Shown in pieces: positions 1-8,138 of a stretch of DNA of 47,874 nt. Position 1 is the stretch's first letter, and every line of letters starts with the position of its first letter. The stretch covers positions 1 to 47,874 of the forward strand of contig JAAYTB010000131.1 of the NCBI GenBank assembly GCA_012523855.1, written 5' to 3'. Both the position numbers and the translations under genes were made by a program. The notes under the pieces were generated by a model. That model saw nothing but the letters and a program-made list of their open reading frames with translations. It did not search any database and had not been told where the DNA came from. This stretch comes from Clostridia bacterium. Lineage in GTDB: Bacteria > Bacillota > Clostridia > Clostridiales > Clostridiaceae.

Positions 1-661
1 CTGCCTTAAAGGCTTCTTCAATCATGGCCATGCCTATTACTATATGGCCTTCCATTTCACCTCTCATAGTTACCTTAAAGGGTCCATCTGTATAGTATTC
101 TTCAATTTTCCCAATGTCGTGAAGTTTTGCAGCCAAAATGGCTATTTCCTTAAATCGACAATCATATCTATAAGCTAAAGTCTTAGCTAGGTATACTACA
201 TTTAATGTATGCTCTAGTAAACCACCTCTATAGTTATGATGTTGACTCAAGCCCCCAATGCCATTCTTAAATCTTTCAACAAAATCAGGATTAGAAAAGA
301 AGTAGTGATTTAAGCTTTCAGTTTCTTTAGTTTTAAACTCTTCTAAGGATATCCTTTCAAGTTCCTCCATTAATTGATCTATTGGTCTATTTATAGAGGG
401 AAGATACTCATCTACCTTATAATCTTTTTCAAATTTAAATTCACTAGCTCTAAGCATTCCATCTTTACTAGCCTTTATAGTTATTATATCTCCTACTTTT
501 ATACTATTGCTTTTATTGCAAATTAAGGCCTTCATTTCGCCACTTTTATCACCTATGATGGCCATCACATTCTCTCCATCAAAGCTTAGCTTTTTCATTA
601 CCATAAAGCTATCTTGGATTTTTGCCCCATCTTTTATATCCTTAATATATAACCGTTTCAA
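1..661 (-). CDS. yhaM: YhaM-like 3'-5' exoribonuclease / HD-domain protein (partial, 3' end missing)
   Basis: About 220 codons run off the left edge without a stop, so only the N-terminal part is present. The translation opens with LKRLYIKDIKDGAKI, then a beta-rich OB-fold-like region (about residues 1-90), then an HD-type phosphohydrolase core with GLLEHTLNVVYLAK, KLHDIGKIEEYY and EGHIVIG. OB fold followed by HD is the architecture of YhaM, a Mn-dependent 3'-5' exonuclease acting on RNA and DNA in Firmicutes. The start is a TTG at 661, with AGAGGTG placed 6 bases upstream; no in-frame ATG lies near. Transketolase lies upstream on the same strand but is separated by a terminator, so the gene is probably transcribed alone. 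Other HD hydrolases with an OB fold are the alternative. Confidence 0.8.
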   Translation of the reverse strand, partial: MKRLYIKDIKDGAKIQDSFMVMKKLSFDGENVMAIIGDKSGEMKALICNKSNSIKVGDIITIKASKDGMLRASEFKFEKDYKVDEYLPSINRPIDQLMEELERISLEEFKTKETESLNHYFFSNPDFVERFKNGIGGLSQHHNYRGGLLEHTLNVVYLAKTLAYRYDCRFKEIAILAAKLHDIGKIEEYYTDGPFKVTMRGEMEGHIVIGMAMIEEAFKA

Positions 662-733
662 TAAAATCACCTCTCGCTTATAGGAAACTTAAATATATTT
701 TTTCCTAAGAACAGTGATTTTATTATGGTTTTA

Positions 734-763
734 AAAGAGAAAAGGAGACTCAACTGAGTCTCC
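734..763 (-). terminator. Rho-independent terminator of transketolase gene
   Basis: A perfect 9-base inverted repeat (GGAGACTCA / TGAGTCTCC, 744-763) is followed, read on the minus strand, by TTTTCTCTTTTAA. It lies just past the transketolase stop. Confidence 0.85.
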
Positions 764-769
764 TATATC

Positions 770-2755
770 TTATTTCAAGCTTTCAGCAGCTTCAACTACC
801 TTTTCTACAGTTATACCAAACTTTTCAAATAGTAGATTTCCTGGAGCAGAAGCACCAAAGGTGTCTATAGAAATTATAGCTCCATCTAGTCCTACATATT
901 TGTGCCATCCAAAGGAGCTGGCAGCTTCTACTGCAACTCTCTTTCTTACTGCTTTTGGTAGAACAGATTCTTTATATTCATCACTTTGTCTTTCAAATAA
1001 TTCTAAGGAAGGCATGCTAACAACTCTAGCCTTTATTCCCTTTTCATTTAATTGTTTTGCAGCTTCAACTATAAGCTGAACCTCTGAACCAGTAGCCATT
1101 AAAATCATATCTGGTGTTCCATTACTGTAGTCCTGAAGGATGTATGCACCCTTTAAGGCTTCTGCAGAACTTCCTTCTAATAGAGGTAAGTCTTGACGGC
1201 TTAAAACCAATGCTGTAGGTGCATCTTTTGTAGTTAAGGCTGAACACCAAGCAGCAGCTACTTCTCTTGAATCAGCAGGTCTGTAAGTTATAAAGTTTGG
1301 TATACTTCTCAAAGCAGCTAAATGTTCTATTGGTTCATGGGTAGGTCCGTCTTCTCCTACACCAATGCTGTCGTGAGTTAGTACATAAATTACAGGCAAC
1401 TTCATAAGTGCAGACAATCTCATAGAATGCTTCATGTAATCGCTAAATACAAAGAAGGTGGACACATAAGGAATTAAGCCACCATGTACAGCGATTCCAT
1501 TAGCTATAGCAGCCATAGCGTGTTCTCTTACACCAAAATGTAAGTTGGCTCCCTTTCTATCTTCTGCTGAAAAGTCTCCCTTACCCTTCATATATGTCTT
1601 AGTAGAAGGAGATAGGTCAGCAGATCCTCCAAATAAGTTTGGAATATATTCTGTAAGTCTATTTAATACTTCTCCAGAGGAATTTCTAGTAGCAGCCTTT
1701 CCTTCAAACTTCCATAGTTTTTCTTCTTTTAATAGGTCTACTACTAGATCTTTGCTGTGGTAAGTATCCCAAAGCTTTGCTAAATCAGGATACTGCTTTT
1801 TATATTCTTCAAATAGTTTATTCCACTTATCTTCTGCTTTTTTTCCTTCTTCCTGTAATGAAGCCATATGCTCTCTTACTTCTTCTGGAACATGGAAATC
1901 AAGGTCGTAATTCCACTTAAAGAATTCTCTTGTCTTTAATATATTTTCTGCTCCTAAAGGTTCACCGTGTGATGAAGCGCTTCCTTCTTTTGGTGATCCA
2001 TATCCGATTTTTGTCTTTATTTCTATTAAAGTTGGACGGTCTTTATCTGCCTTTGCTTCCTGTAAAGCTTTATTGATAGCTTCTACATCGTTACCGTCTT
2101 CAACAAATAATACTTGCCAGCTATAAGCCTTGAATCTATCCCCAACTTTTTCCCTAAAGGCAATGTCTGTGCTGCCCTCTATAGAAATGTTATTAGAGTC
2201 ATATAAAACTATTAGTTTTCCTAGTCCTAAAGTTCCTGCTAAAGATGCTGCTTCTGAAGCAATACCCTCCATCATACAACCATCTCCAGCTAAGGCATAG
2301 GTGTAATGATCTACTATTTCAAAACCTGGCTTGTTGAATATGCTAGCAAGGTGAGCTTCTGCCATAGCCATACCAACTGCATTGGCTATCCCTTGGCCTA
2401 GTGGCCCTGTAGTTACTTCAACCCCTACAGTATGGCCATACTCTGGATGACCAGGTGTTTTGCTTCCCCATTGTCTGAAATTCTGTAGGTCCTCTATGCT
2501 AAGTCCATATCCAAAAAGGTGTAACATTGAATATAAGAGCATAGAACCATGTCCTGCAGAAAGAATAAATCTATCTCTATTTACCCAATCTGGATTACTA
2601 GGATTATGGGTCATAGCCTTTGACCACAAAGTATAGGCCATAGGCGCTGCACCTAAAGGTAATCCTGGATGTCCTGAATTTGATTTTTGTATACCTTCAA
2701 TACTTAAGATTCTTATTGTATTTATTGAAAGATTATCAATAACACTGTTGCTCAT
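770..2755 (-). CDS. tkt: Transketolase
   Basis: The 661-residue length is standard for bacterial transketolase. The enzyme moves two-carbon ketol units between sugar phosphates in the pentose phosphate pathway, using thiamine diphosphate. The N-terminal pyrophosphate domain carries the TPP motif starting at GDGCMMEG and ending at the Asn pair of YDSNNIS. The middle pyrimidine domain shows [14 protein letters not shown] with the catalytic Glu, and [18 protein letters not shown]. The C-terminal domain begins near [12 protein letters not shown]. The ATG at 2755 has AGGAGG 8 bases upstream. A single-gene unit is likely: a good promoter lies at 2850-2878 and a terminator follows the stop. The leader carries a hairpin at 2802-2834. 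Confidence 0.97.
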   Translation of the reverse strand: MSNSVIDNLSINTIRILSIEGIQKSNSGHPGLPLGAAPMAYTLWSKAMTHNPSNPDWVNRDRFILSAGHGSMLLYSMLHLFGYGLSIEDLQNFRQWGSKTPGHPEYGHTVGVEVTTGPLGQGIANAVGMAMAEAHLASIFNKPGFEIVDHYTYALAGDGCMMEGIASEAASLAGTLGLGKLIVLYDSNNISIEGSTDIAFREKVGDRFKAYSWQVLFVEDGNDVEAINKALQEAKADKDRPTLIEIKTKIGYGSPKEGSASSHGEPLGAENILKTREFFKWNYDLDFHVPEEVREHMASLQEEGKKAEDKWNKLFEEYKKQYPDLAKLWDTYHSKDLVVDLLKEEKLWKFEGKAATRNSSGEVLNRLTEYIPNLFGGSADLSPSTKTYMKGKGDFSAEDRKGANLHFGVREHAMAAIANGIAVHGGLIPYVSTFFVFSDYMKHSMRLSALMKLPVIYVLTHDSIGVGEDGPTHEPIEHLAALRSIPNFITYRPADSREVAAAWCSALTTKDAPTALVLSRQDLPLLEGSSAEALKGAYILQDYSNGTPDMILMATGSEVQLIVEAAKQLNEKGIKARVVSMPSLELFERQSDEYKESVLPKAVRKRVAVEAASSFGWHKYVGLDGAIISIDTFGASAPGNLLFEKFGITVEKVVEAAESLK

Positions 2756-2801
2756 GGTAAAACCTCCTTTTAGTTATCTTGTATTGTTGGTTAAATACAC
2801 C

Positions 2802-2834
2802 AATACACCCATGGCTCACATGCCTTTGGGTATT
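2802..2834 (-). promoter_or_regulatory. Hairpin in transketolase 5' leader
   Basis: Read on the minus strand, AATACCC...GGC pairs with GCC...GGGTGTATT around a 6-base loop. The hairpin sits between the predicted transcription start (about 2843) and the ribosome site. No U-tract follows, so it is not a terminator. It matches no riboswitch family that I recognise. Confidence 0.4.
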
Positions 2835-2849
2835 TCCACCTTCTATACC

Positions 2850-2878
2850 ATTGTATTTTATTGTTTGCTTATAATCAA
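2850..2878 (-). promoter_or_regulatory. Predicted sigma-A promoter of tkt
   Basis: On the minus strand: -35 TTGATT (2873-2878), 17-base spacer, -10 TACAAT (2850-2855). This implies a leader of roughly 85-90 bases. Confidence 0.65.
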
Positions 2879-2995
2879 TATTATATTTCGATTTTTTCTT
2901 GTATATTTGTCTTTTCTTCTTTAAAATTTTAAATATTAGTTGCGTAAATACTCAAATTATAAAGAGTTAATTTTCTGAATATTCCAAATTTAATA

Positions 2996-3024
2996 TTGAC
3001 TTTGCCCTATGGTTTTCCTATAAT
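2996..3024 (+). promoter_or_regulatory. Consensus sigma-A promoter driving the orphan RNA
   Basis: -35 TTGACT (2996-3001), exactly 17 bases, then a perfect TATAAT (3019-3024). No protein-coding gene lies downstream on this strand until 8139. A terminator at 3300 ends the unit. Confidence 0.85.
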
Positions 3025-3030
3025 ATTATT

Positions 3031-3341
3031 AAGAACTTCCATCAAATTAATAAGTAGAGATACTTGTTAATTTAGTATATTAATATCTTCCATATTATTA
3101 AAAATGAAGGTAAGGGGTGATCAAATAATATCTAATTCTTAAGATAGGAGATGATTCTACCGAAATAATTAATTGAACCTTTATAATTATGGAAACTTCA
3201 AGAATTTTTTAAGATGGGAGTGATGGCACAAGTCCTTTCAAGTAGTTCAAGGAGGATTAGTCCAATGTGGTACTTAGAAGAATAATCTTGGGTAAAACTA
3301 AGGCTTTTTCTCAGCATAGCTGTGAAAAAGCCTTTTATCTT
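3031..3341 (+). ncRNA. Standalone structured RNA of about 310 nt, family not recognised
   Basis: The segment between transketolase and plsC has no convincing long open frame, yet it has a consensus promoter just upstream and a strong terminator at its 3' end, so it is a self-contained transcript. Near the 5' end, 3044-3056 pairs over 13 positions (one U-G) with 3061-3073 around a GAGA tetraloop, a GNRA type. Further in, TATCT/AGATA and GATTA (3255-3259) / TAATC (3283-3287) can pair, and GGTA/TACC can close a larger helix. I checked by eye for T-box, SAM, lysine, cobalamin, c-di-GMP, guanidine, tmRNA, RNase P and SRP signatures and saw none. The clostridial raiA-type RNA and 6S RNA are not excluded. 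Being an RNA gene is well supported; its role is unknown. Confidence 0.72.
3300..3341 (+). terminator. Terminator of the orphan RNA, probably bidirectional
   Basis: A 16-position stem (AAGGCTTTTTCTCAGC with GCTGTGAAAAAGCCTT, one mismatch) and a 3-base loop are followed by TTTTATCTTT on the + strand. Read the other way it follows the plsC stop with only a short U-run, so it may also end that transcript. Confidence 0.85.
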
Positions 3342-3370
3342 TCTATCAGATCTTAAATCTTCTAATAAGA

Positions 3371-4084
3371 CTAATTTCCTAATTTTTTCAAACCATCCTC
3401 AACTATACCTTGAACAATCCCTGTAAGATTCTTTTGCTCTTCCTTTGTCATTCCAGCAGTTTGTATAGGTTTATGGAAGATAATTTTTATGGTATGACCT
3501 CTTACCTTATTTCCTACTTCTAAGACCCTATAGGTACCATCTACAGTAACTGGAACAATAGCTACATCTGATTTGAAAGCCATCTTTAGACTTCCTTTCT
3601 TCATAGTTCCCATAGTGGAACTTAAACTTCTTGTTCCCTCGGGAAAAATAACCATAGAATAGCCTTTCTTTATATTTTCAGCTCCTTGGTTTATAGCCTT
3701 TATTCCCTCTTTTATGTTTGATCTATCTATAAATACACTGCCAATAGCCCTAACCCAAGTAGAAATAAGAGGAATCTTTGCTATTTCCTTTTTGGCAATG
3801 AATCCGGTTACATTCTTCAAAGGGGCTAATATAGCAAAAACATCAAAAATCGCTTGATGATTGGACACAAAAACACAAGGCTCATCAGGTATATTTTCCT
3901 CACCATAAACTTGAAAGTTAGTTTTAGAAATCTTTAATATATGATTAGTTATTTCCCTAACCTTCTTAAAAGCATACTGTGCAGCCTTTTGGGGGTCCTT
4001 TTTCTCTAAGTATTTCACTTTAATCAAAGATATACTTTTAAAAGTTAAATATACTCCAAAATAGCTATACCACAAAAATTTCAC
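3371..4084 (-). CDS. plsC: 1-acyl-sn-glycerol-3-phosphate acyltransferase
   Basis: PlsC-family enzymes acylate lysophosphatidic acid to phosphatidic acid at the membrane, in phospholipid synthesis. The protein (about 237 residues) has the family's HX4D catalytic motif as NHQAIFD and the substrate-binding FPEGTRS block, then KKGSLKMAF and IVPVTVDGTYR. A hydrophobic stretch at the N-terminus (FLWYSYFGVYLTF) fits membrane attachment. The longest frame opens at 4102, but AGGGAG lies inside that extension, 8 bases before a GTG at 4084. I prefer the GTG; the ATG at 4090 is only 2 bases from the ribosome site. The diacylglycerol-kinase-like gene lies just upstream, so both probably form a two-gene lipid operon. 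Confidence 0.9.
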   Translation of the reverse strand: MKFLWYSYFGVYLTFKSISLIKVKYLEKKDPQKAAQYAFKKVREITNHILKISKTNFQVYGEENIPDEPCVFVSNHQAIFDVFAILAPLKNVTGFIAKKEIAKIPLISTWVRAIGSVFIDRSNIKEGIKAINQGAENIKKGYSMVIFPEGTRSLSSTMGTMKKGSLKMAFKSDVAIVPVTVDGTYRVLEVGNKVRGHTIKIIFHKPIQTAGMTKEEQKNLTGIVQGIVEDGLKKLGN

Positions 4085-4130
4085 TATCATCACTCCCTGC
4101 ATAAAAATATCATTATAAAGGAATTGTTCT

Positions 4131-5009
4131 TCACGGTATTACAAACTTGATGGCTTTAGGAACTATTTCAAGGCTTATATCCTTAGCTCTAAAGAGCTCT
4201 CCATCAATGTTTACCGATATCTCTTCCTGGCATTGTATTCTTATCTTCTTTGCCTTATAAAAAGTTACTTCTTTTATTGTATCATGAATTCCCTTAATTA
4301 GCTTTGGAAACAATCTAATAATTTTTAGAGGACTTGCCTCCTTTACATGACATATTTCTAAATTGCCATCACATAGCTCAGCCCTAGGGGCTACCTTCAT
4401 ACCGCCACCATAATATTTACCATTGGCCACTGCAGTTAGCAATGTTTTCTCAAAAATATTTACATCATCTAATTGTATGTTAAGGTTTTTGCTTTTATAG
4501 CCAAAGACCGTAGTAAATATACTCAAGAGATAAGCAAATTTTGAAGGTATTAAGGGTAATCTTTTTAGCTTTATAGCGTTATAGACTATTTCAGCATCTA
4601 AACCTACAGAAGCAATATTGATAAAGTATTTATTATTACACTTTCCCAAATCCAACAATTCAAATTCCCTTTTAATACTAGCATTCAGTATTTCCTCAAT
4701 ATTTTCTTTATCTGTTAAGCTCCTAACAAAATCATTTCCGCTACCACATGGAATCACTGCCAAGCAGCTGTCACTTTCAGCCATACCGTTTAAAACTTCG
4801 TTTAAAGTACCATCGCCACCTACAGAGTAGACCCTCATAAACTCTTTGCTAGTATAGCTTTCTGCTATTTCCTTAGCATGTCCAACTCTCTCTGTAATTT
4901 CAATAATATAATCTATAGCTTCCTTCCTACAGATCTTTTCTATCAATGGTATTATATCTTTAGTTTTTCCTTTACCTGCTTTAGGGTTTATTATAAACAG
5001 ATGCCTCAT
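4131..5009 (-). CDS. Diacylglycerol kinase-family lipid kinase (YegS/DgkB/BmrU type)
   Basis: The 292-residue protein has the diacylglycerol kinase catalytic fold: the N-terminal INPKAGKGK nucleotide loop, VGGDGTLNEVLNG with the GGDGT core at about residues 64-68, CGSGNDFVRSL, and the late IDGELF motif. Bacterial members phosphorylate diacylglycerol (DgkB) or other lipids, often returning lipoteichoic-acid by-products to phosphatidic acid. Which lipid is used cannot be told from sequence. The ATG at 5009 follows AGAGGT at 8 bases. The stop is about 45 bases ahead of plsC, whose product also makes phosphatidic acid, which supports a lipid-recycling operon. Confidence 0.88.
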   Translation of the reverse strand: MRHLFIINPKAGKGKTKDIIPLIEKICRKEAIDYIIEITERVGHAKEIAESYTSKEFMRVYSVGGDGTLNEVLNGMAESDSCLAVIPCGSGNDFVRSLTDKENIEEILNASIKREFELLDLGKCNNKYFINIASVGLDAEIVYNAIKLKRLPLIPSKFAYLLSIFTTVFGYKSKNLNIQLDDVNIFEKTLLTAVANGKYYGGGMKVAPRAELCDGNLEICHVKEASPLKIIRLFPKLIKGIHDTIKEVTFYKAKKIRIQCQEEISVNIDGELFRAKDISLEIVPKAIKFVIP

Positions 5010-5102
5010 AGCTATCTACCTCTTTCATCTATCGTGAGCTTGTCCAAACTTATTTTATTATATTTGTTTGCTTTAGTACAGTATATATTTATAAAAAGAG
5101 CT

Positions 5103-5136
5103 AAAGAAAAATTTCAGCCAGGAGGCTGAAATTTTT
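5103..5136 (-). terminator. Terminator of the metal ATPase operon
   Basis: A perfect 13-base inverted repeat (5107-5119 with 5124-5136) with a 4-base loop is followed on the minus strand by TTTTTCTTT. It begins 17 bases past the ATPase stop. Confidence 0.9.
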
Positions 5137-5152
5137 CTATTATATAATAAGC

Positions 5153-7306
5153 TTATAGTTTTTTCCTATTCATTGCCCTCATGGAATTTAAAACTGCAAT
5201 CACCGTAACCCCTACATCACCAAATACTGCTTCCCACATGGTGCCTAGGCCCATGGCAACTAGAACAAGTATCAAGGCCTTTACTACTAAGGAAAACCAT
5301 ATATTTTCCATTACGATTTTTCTTGTATTCCTTGCAATTTTTATTCCCTCAGCTATTTTAGAAGGCTCATCTGTCATTATTACTAGATCTGAGGCTTCTA
5401 TGGCAGCATCTGAGCCTACTCCCCCCATAGCTATACCTATATCTGCTCTTGCTAATACTGGGGCATCATTGATTCCATCTCCTACAAAGACCAACTTACC
5501 TTTTGCAGTTTTTTCTTTTTCTAACTGTTCTAACTTTTCTACCTTTTGATCTGGCAACAATTCAGCATACACTTGATCTAAGCCCAGTTCTTCTCCTATT
5601 TTAGCTGCCACTGAACTATTATCTCCTGTTAACATGACAATTTTCTTTACACCCATTGCCTTTAATGCTTTTATGGCCTTAGCAGAATCCTTTTTAATTT
5701 CATCTGAAATCACTATATAGCCTAAATAGCTTTTATTAAGGGCTATATGAACTACAGTGCCAATACTATCAACCTTCTTGAAGGATATATTTTCTTTATC
5801 CATCAGTCTATGATTCCCTGCTAAAATCTCTTTTCCTTCAACTATAACTTTAACTCCATGGCCAGGAATTTCTTCATAGTTCTCTATGGTACTTTTATTT
5901 ATTTCTTTACCGTAAGCCTTTAATATAGAAGTTGCTATTGGATGGTTGGAGAAGGCTTCAGCATAGGCTGCATAGCTTAACAATTGCTCCTTATCAACAT
6001 TGTCTTCAGTCTTTATCTCTGTTACTTGAAAAACACCCTTTGTTAATGTTCCTGTTTTATCAAATACAACTAGCTCCACATTGTTTAGTGCCTCTAAATA
6101 ATTGCCTCCCTTAACTAATATACCGTTCTTAGAAGCTCCACCAATCCCTCCAAAGAAGCCTAAAGGTACAGAAACCACTAAGGCACAAGGACAAGATACT
6201 ACCAAGAAAGACAAAGCCCTATAGATCCACTGTGAAAAAGTGGCCCCTTCTATAAAAAGTGGTGGAAATATAGCTAGAGCTATGGCTAAAAACACTACAA
6301 CTGGGGTATAGACCCTGGCGAACTTAGTTATAAATTTTTCTGTTGGAGCCTTCTTGCTGCCGGCATTTTGTACTAAATCAAGAATCCTAGATACAGTAGA
6401 ATCTGCAAATTCCTTTTCTATTTTTATTGTTAAGACAGCATTTATATTAATTACACCACTAAGAATAATATCTCCAGCTTCTACCTTAGTAGGGACAGAT
6501 TCTCCAGTTAAAGCTGAGCTATCCACCATGGAAGTTCCCTCAATAACTACTCCATCTAAAGGCACCTTTTCACCAGGCTTAACTATTATTATGTCTCCAA
6601 TAGCTACCTCCTCTGGTGAAACCTTTCTTATTTTATCCCCTATCTTTAGGTTGGCAAAATCAGGCCTTATATCCATCAAGGCTCTAATAGATTTTCTTGA
6701 ATTATTAACTGCCATATCCTGAAAAATTTCTCCTACCTGGTAAAAGAGCATTACTGCCACTCCTTCAGGATATTCTCCAATTAGAAAAGCCCCTATGGTA
6801 GCTATAGCCATTAAGAAATTCTCATCGAAAACTTGTCCTCTTAGTATATTTCTGCCAGCTCTTAAAACTACCTCTCCCCCTACAATTATATAGCTGGTTA
6901 GATAGATCATTAATTCTAAGGACTTAGGAAAGTCAAAAACAAGAGCTAGTACAAAAAGGAAAGCCCCTAGCACTAGCCTTACCAGTTCATCCTTTCCCTC
7001 TTCCTCTACTTCATTGATTTTATGAGAACCCTTCTTTGGTAATTCAATTACTTCTACGTCAGGTTCGTGGATTTTTACTATTTCATTAATTCTTTCTATC
7101 ATATCTCTAATATTTTTTACTTCAAGATCTTCCTCTATTTCAATAGTTAAGGTCTTAGTAGGAAAATTAACATTGGCTAACTGGATTCCACTTAAAGTAG
7201 CAACCTTTTCCTCAATTTTACTAGCACAATTAGCACAATCTAAACCTTCTAATATAAATTTTCTTCTTAATTTACTTTTGTTATCTATTTTTTTATTTTC
7301 AGCCAC
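5153..7306 (-). CDS. cadA: Heavy-metal P1B-type ATPase, Zn/Cd/Pb exporter
   Basis: The 717-residue protein has one N-terminal metal-binding domain with GLDCANCASKIEEKV (CxxC), a run of membrane helices, the actuator TGES loop (SALTGESVPT), the transmembrane CPC motif (SCPCALVV), the phosphorylation site DKTGTLT, the SNHPIA-type HP motif and GDGINDAP. A Lys at the start of helix 7 (LVVKAL) and GDVG in helix 8 match the Zn/Cd/Pb subgroup rather than the copper subgroup. It pumps metal out across the plasma membrane using ATP. It lies 22 bases after the CadC-like repressor gene, so the pair should be induced by metal through the operator at 7715-7736. The exact metal preference is inferred. Confidence 0.93.
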   Translation of the reverse strand: MAENKKIDNKSKLRRKFILEGLDCANCASKIEEKVATLSGIQLANVNFPTKTLTIEIEEDLEVKNIRDMIERINEIVKIHEPDVEVIELPKKGSHKINEVEEEGKDELVRLVLGAFLFVLALVFDFPKSLELMIYLTSYIIVGGEVVLRAGRNILRGQVFDENFLMAIATIGAFLIGEYPEGVAVMLFYQVGEIFQDMAVNNSRKSIRALMDIRPDFANLKIGDKIRKVSPEEVAIGDIIIVKPGEKVPLDGVVIEGTSMVDSSALTGESVPTKVEAGDIILSGVININAVLTIKIEKEFADSTVSRILDLVQNAGSKKAPTEKFITKFARVYTPVVVFLAIALAIFPPLFIEGATFSQWIYRALSFLVVSCPCALVVSVPLGFFGGIGGASKNGILVKGGNYLEALNNVELVVFDKTGTLTKGVFQVTEIKTEDNVDKEQLLSYAAYAEAFSNHPIATSILKAYGKEINKSTIENYEEIPGHGVKVIVEGKEILAGNHRLMDKENISFKKVDSIGTVVHIALNKSYLGYIVISDEIKKDSAKAIKALKAMGVKKIVMLTGDNSSVAAKIGEELGLDQVYAELLPDQKVEKLEQLEKEKTAKGKLVFVGDGINDAPVLARADIGIAMGGVGSDAAIEASDLVIMTDEPSKIAEGIKIARNTRKIVMENIWFSLVVKALILVLVAMGLGTMWEAVFGDVGVTVIAVLNSMRAMNRKKL

Positions 7307-7328
7307 ATGAAATCCCCCATTTCAGCTA

Positions 7329-7697
7329 TTATCTTTTCTCTGATATGTGGTTTAGCCCTTGATCAAATATACTCTTAACATGGTCATCATCTAGGGAGTA
7401 ATAAACCACCTTACCTTCCTTTCTAAATTTAACTAATCTAGCCTGCTTTAAAACTCTCAATTGATGAGATATAGCTGATTGCGTCATATTTAATAAGGCA
7501 GCAATGTCACATACACACATCTCAGCCTGAAACAAAGCGCATAGTATTTTTATTCTTGTAGTATCTCCAAAGACTTTAAATAAATCTGATAAATCATAAA
7601 GAATTTCTTCATCTGGTATATGATCTTTTACCTTGTCTATTACCTCTTGGTGTATAACTGTACTGGCACAAATATCTAAATTACACTTTTCTCCCAT
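7329..7697 (-). CDS. cadC: CadC/SmtB-type (ArsR family) metal-sensing repressor
   Basis: This winged-helix repressor (about 122 residues) releases DNA when it binds metal. The recognition region reads MCVCDIAALLNM followed by SAISHQLRVLKQARLV. The CxC in MCVCD together with the N-terminal pair in CNLDICAST matches the alpha3N thiolate site of CadC, which senses Cd, Pb and Zn. The longest frame starts at 7733, but AGAGGTG lies 5 bases before the ATG at 7697, and the palindromic operator overlaps the extra codons, so 7697 is the start. It is first in an operon with the Zn/Cd ATPase and probably represses its own promoter. Confidence 0.93.
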   Translation of the reverse strand: MGEKCNLDICASTVIHQEVIDKVKDHIPDEEILYDLSDLFKVFGDTTRIKILCALFQAEMCVCDIAALLNMTQSAISHQLRVLKQARLVKFRKEGKVVYYSLDDDHVKSIFDQGLNHISEKR

Positions 7698-7714
7698 ATC
7701 TTCACCTCTATTTT

Positions 7715-7736
7715 CATATGAATAATTGTTCATATG
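7715..7736. promoter_or_regulatory. Palindromic operator of the cadC-cadA operon
   Basis: Perfect 8-base arms CATATGAA and TTCATATG are separated by 6 bases. The site starts four bases after the -10 box and ends before the ribosome site, where a bound repressor would block transcription. TGAA-N6-TTCA cores are typical of SmtB/CadC-family operators. Confidence 0.75.
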
Positions 7737-7739
7737 TTC

Positions 7740-7768
7740 ATTGTATGCAATTCTTCCAAAAATGTCAA
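7740..7768 (-). promoter_or_regulatory. Predicted promoter of cadC-cadA
   Basis: On the minus strand: perfect -35 TTGACA (7763-7768), 17-base spacer, -10 TACAAT (7740-7745). The operator lies directly downstream. Confidence 0.8.
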
Positions 7769-7855
7769 CAGAAAAGGATAAAAAAACCTCCTTTTTAAAA
7801 ATCTAATTCTTGTATTTTTTTTATTTTTTAGTGTCATGATATAGATATATAAATA

Positions 7856-7884
7856 TTGATTATTTTTCCACTATATGTTATAAT
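7856..7884 (+). promoter_or_regulatory. Promoter of the Mn riboswitch transcript
   Basis: -35 TTGATT (7856-7861), 17 bases, -10 TATAAT (7879-7884). The start would fall at about 7890, at the 5' edge of the aptamer. Confidence 0.75.
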
Positions 7885-7889
7885 TTCTG

Positions 7890-8054
7890 TGAAAGGGGAG
7901 TAGCTAGGCGCTAGTCTTTAACTATTCGTCATGACGGCGTAAGCCCGGATAGTTAGCTCATGTAAATAAATTTAAGTTTTAAACTTAAATTTTACTCTTG
8001 AGATAGCAAGACCTTTGTTTCACTAGAAATTATTGTGAGACAAAGGCTTTTTTT
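7890..8054 (+). promoter_or_regulatory. yybP-ykoY manganese riboswitch with expression-platform terminator
   Basis: The segment opens with GAAAGGGGAGTAGC, the family's conserved 5' block, and later has CTCTTGAGATAGCAAGACC, the conserved 3' block. Between them lie a 9-base-pair arm (AACTATTCG / CGGATAGTT) around TCATGACGGCGTAAGCC, and a 12-base-pair AT-rich arm. The P1 3' strand CCTTTG, which pairs with AAAGG at the 5' end, is also the left arm of the terminator at 8012-8046. Metal binding, which stabilises P1, should therefore block the terminator and turn the gene on. The downstream gene is a cation P-type ATPase, a known partner of this riboswitch. Confidence 0.9.
8012..8054 (+). terminator. 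Riboswitch-controlled intrinsic terminator
   Basis: A 12-position stem (CCTTTGTTTCAC / GTGAGACAAAGG, one G-U) is followed by a run of seven T. Its left arm overlaps the P1 helix of the riboswitch. Confidence 0.87.
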
Positions 8055-8138
8055 GATATTTTTTAGTCCATAACTCTAAATTACCAAAAAATAATCCAAG
8101 AAAATCTTAAAAAATATAGGTTAAGAAAGGGTGTTATT

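Noticed and set aside
3100..3300. Possible T-box or other leader for a downstream gene
   Set aside because: TGTGGTAC faintly recalls the T-box core, but the ACCGCG part is absent and no gene follows on that strand before the terminator.
7698..7733. Longer N-terminus of the CadC-like regulator
   Set aside because: The extra codons overlap the operator and lie upstream of the ribosome binding site.
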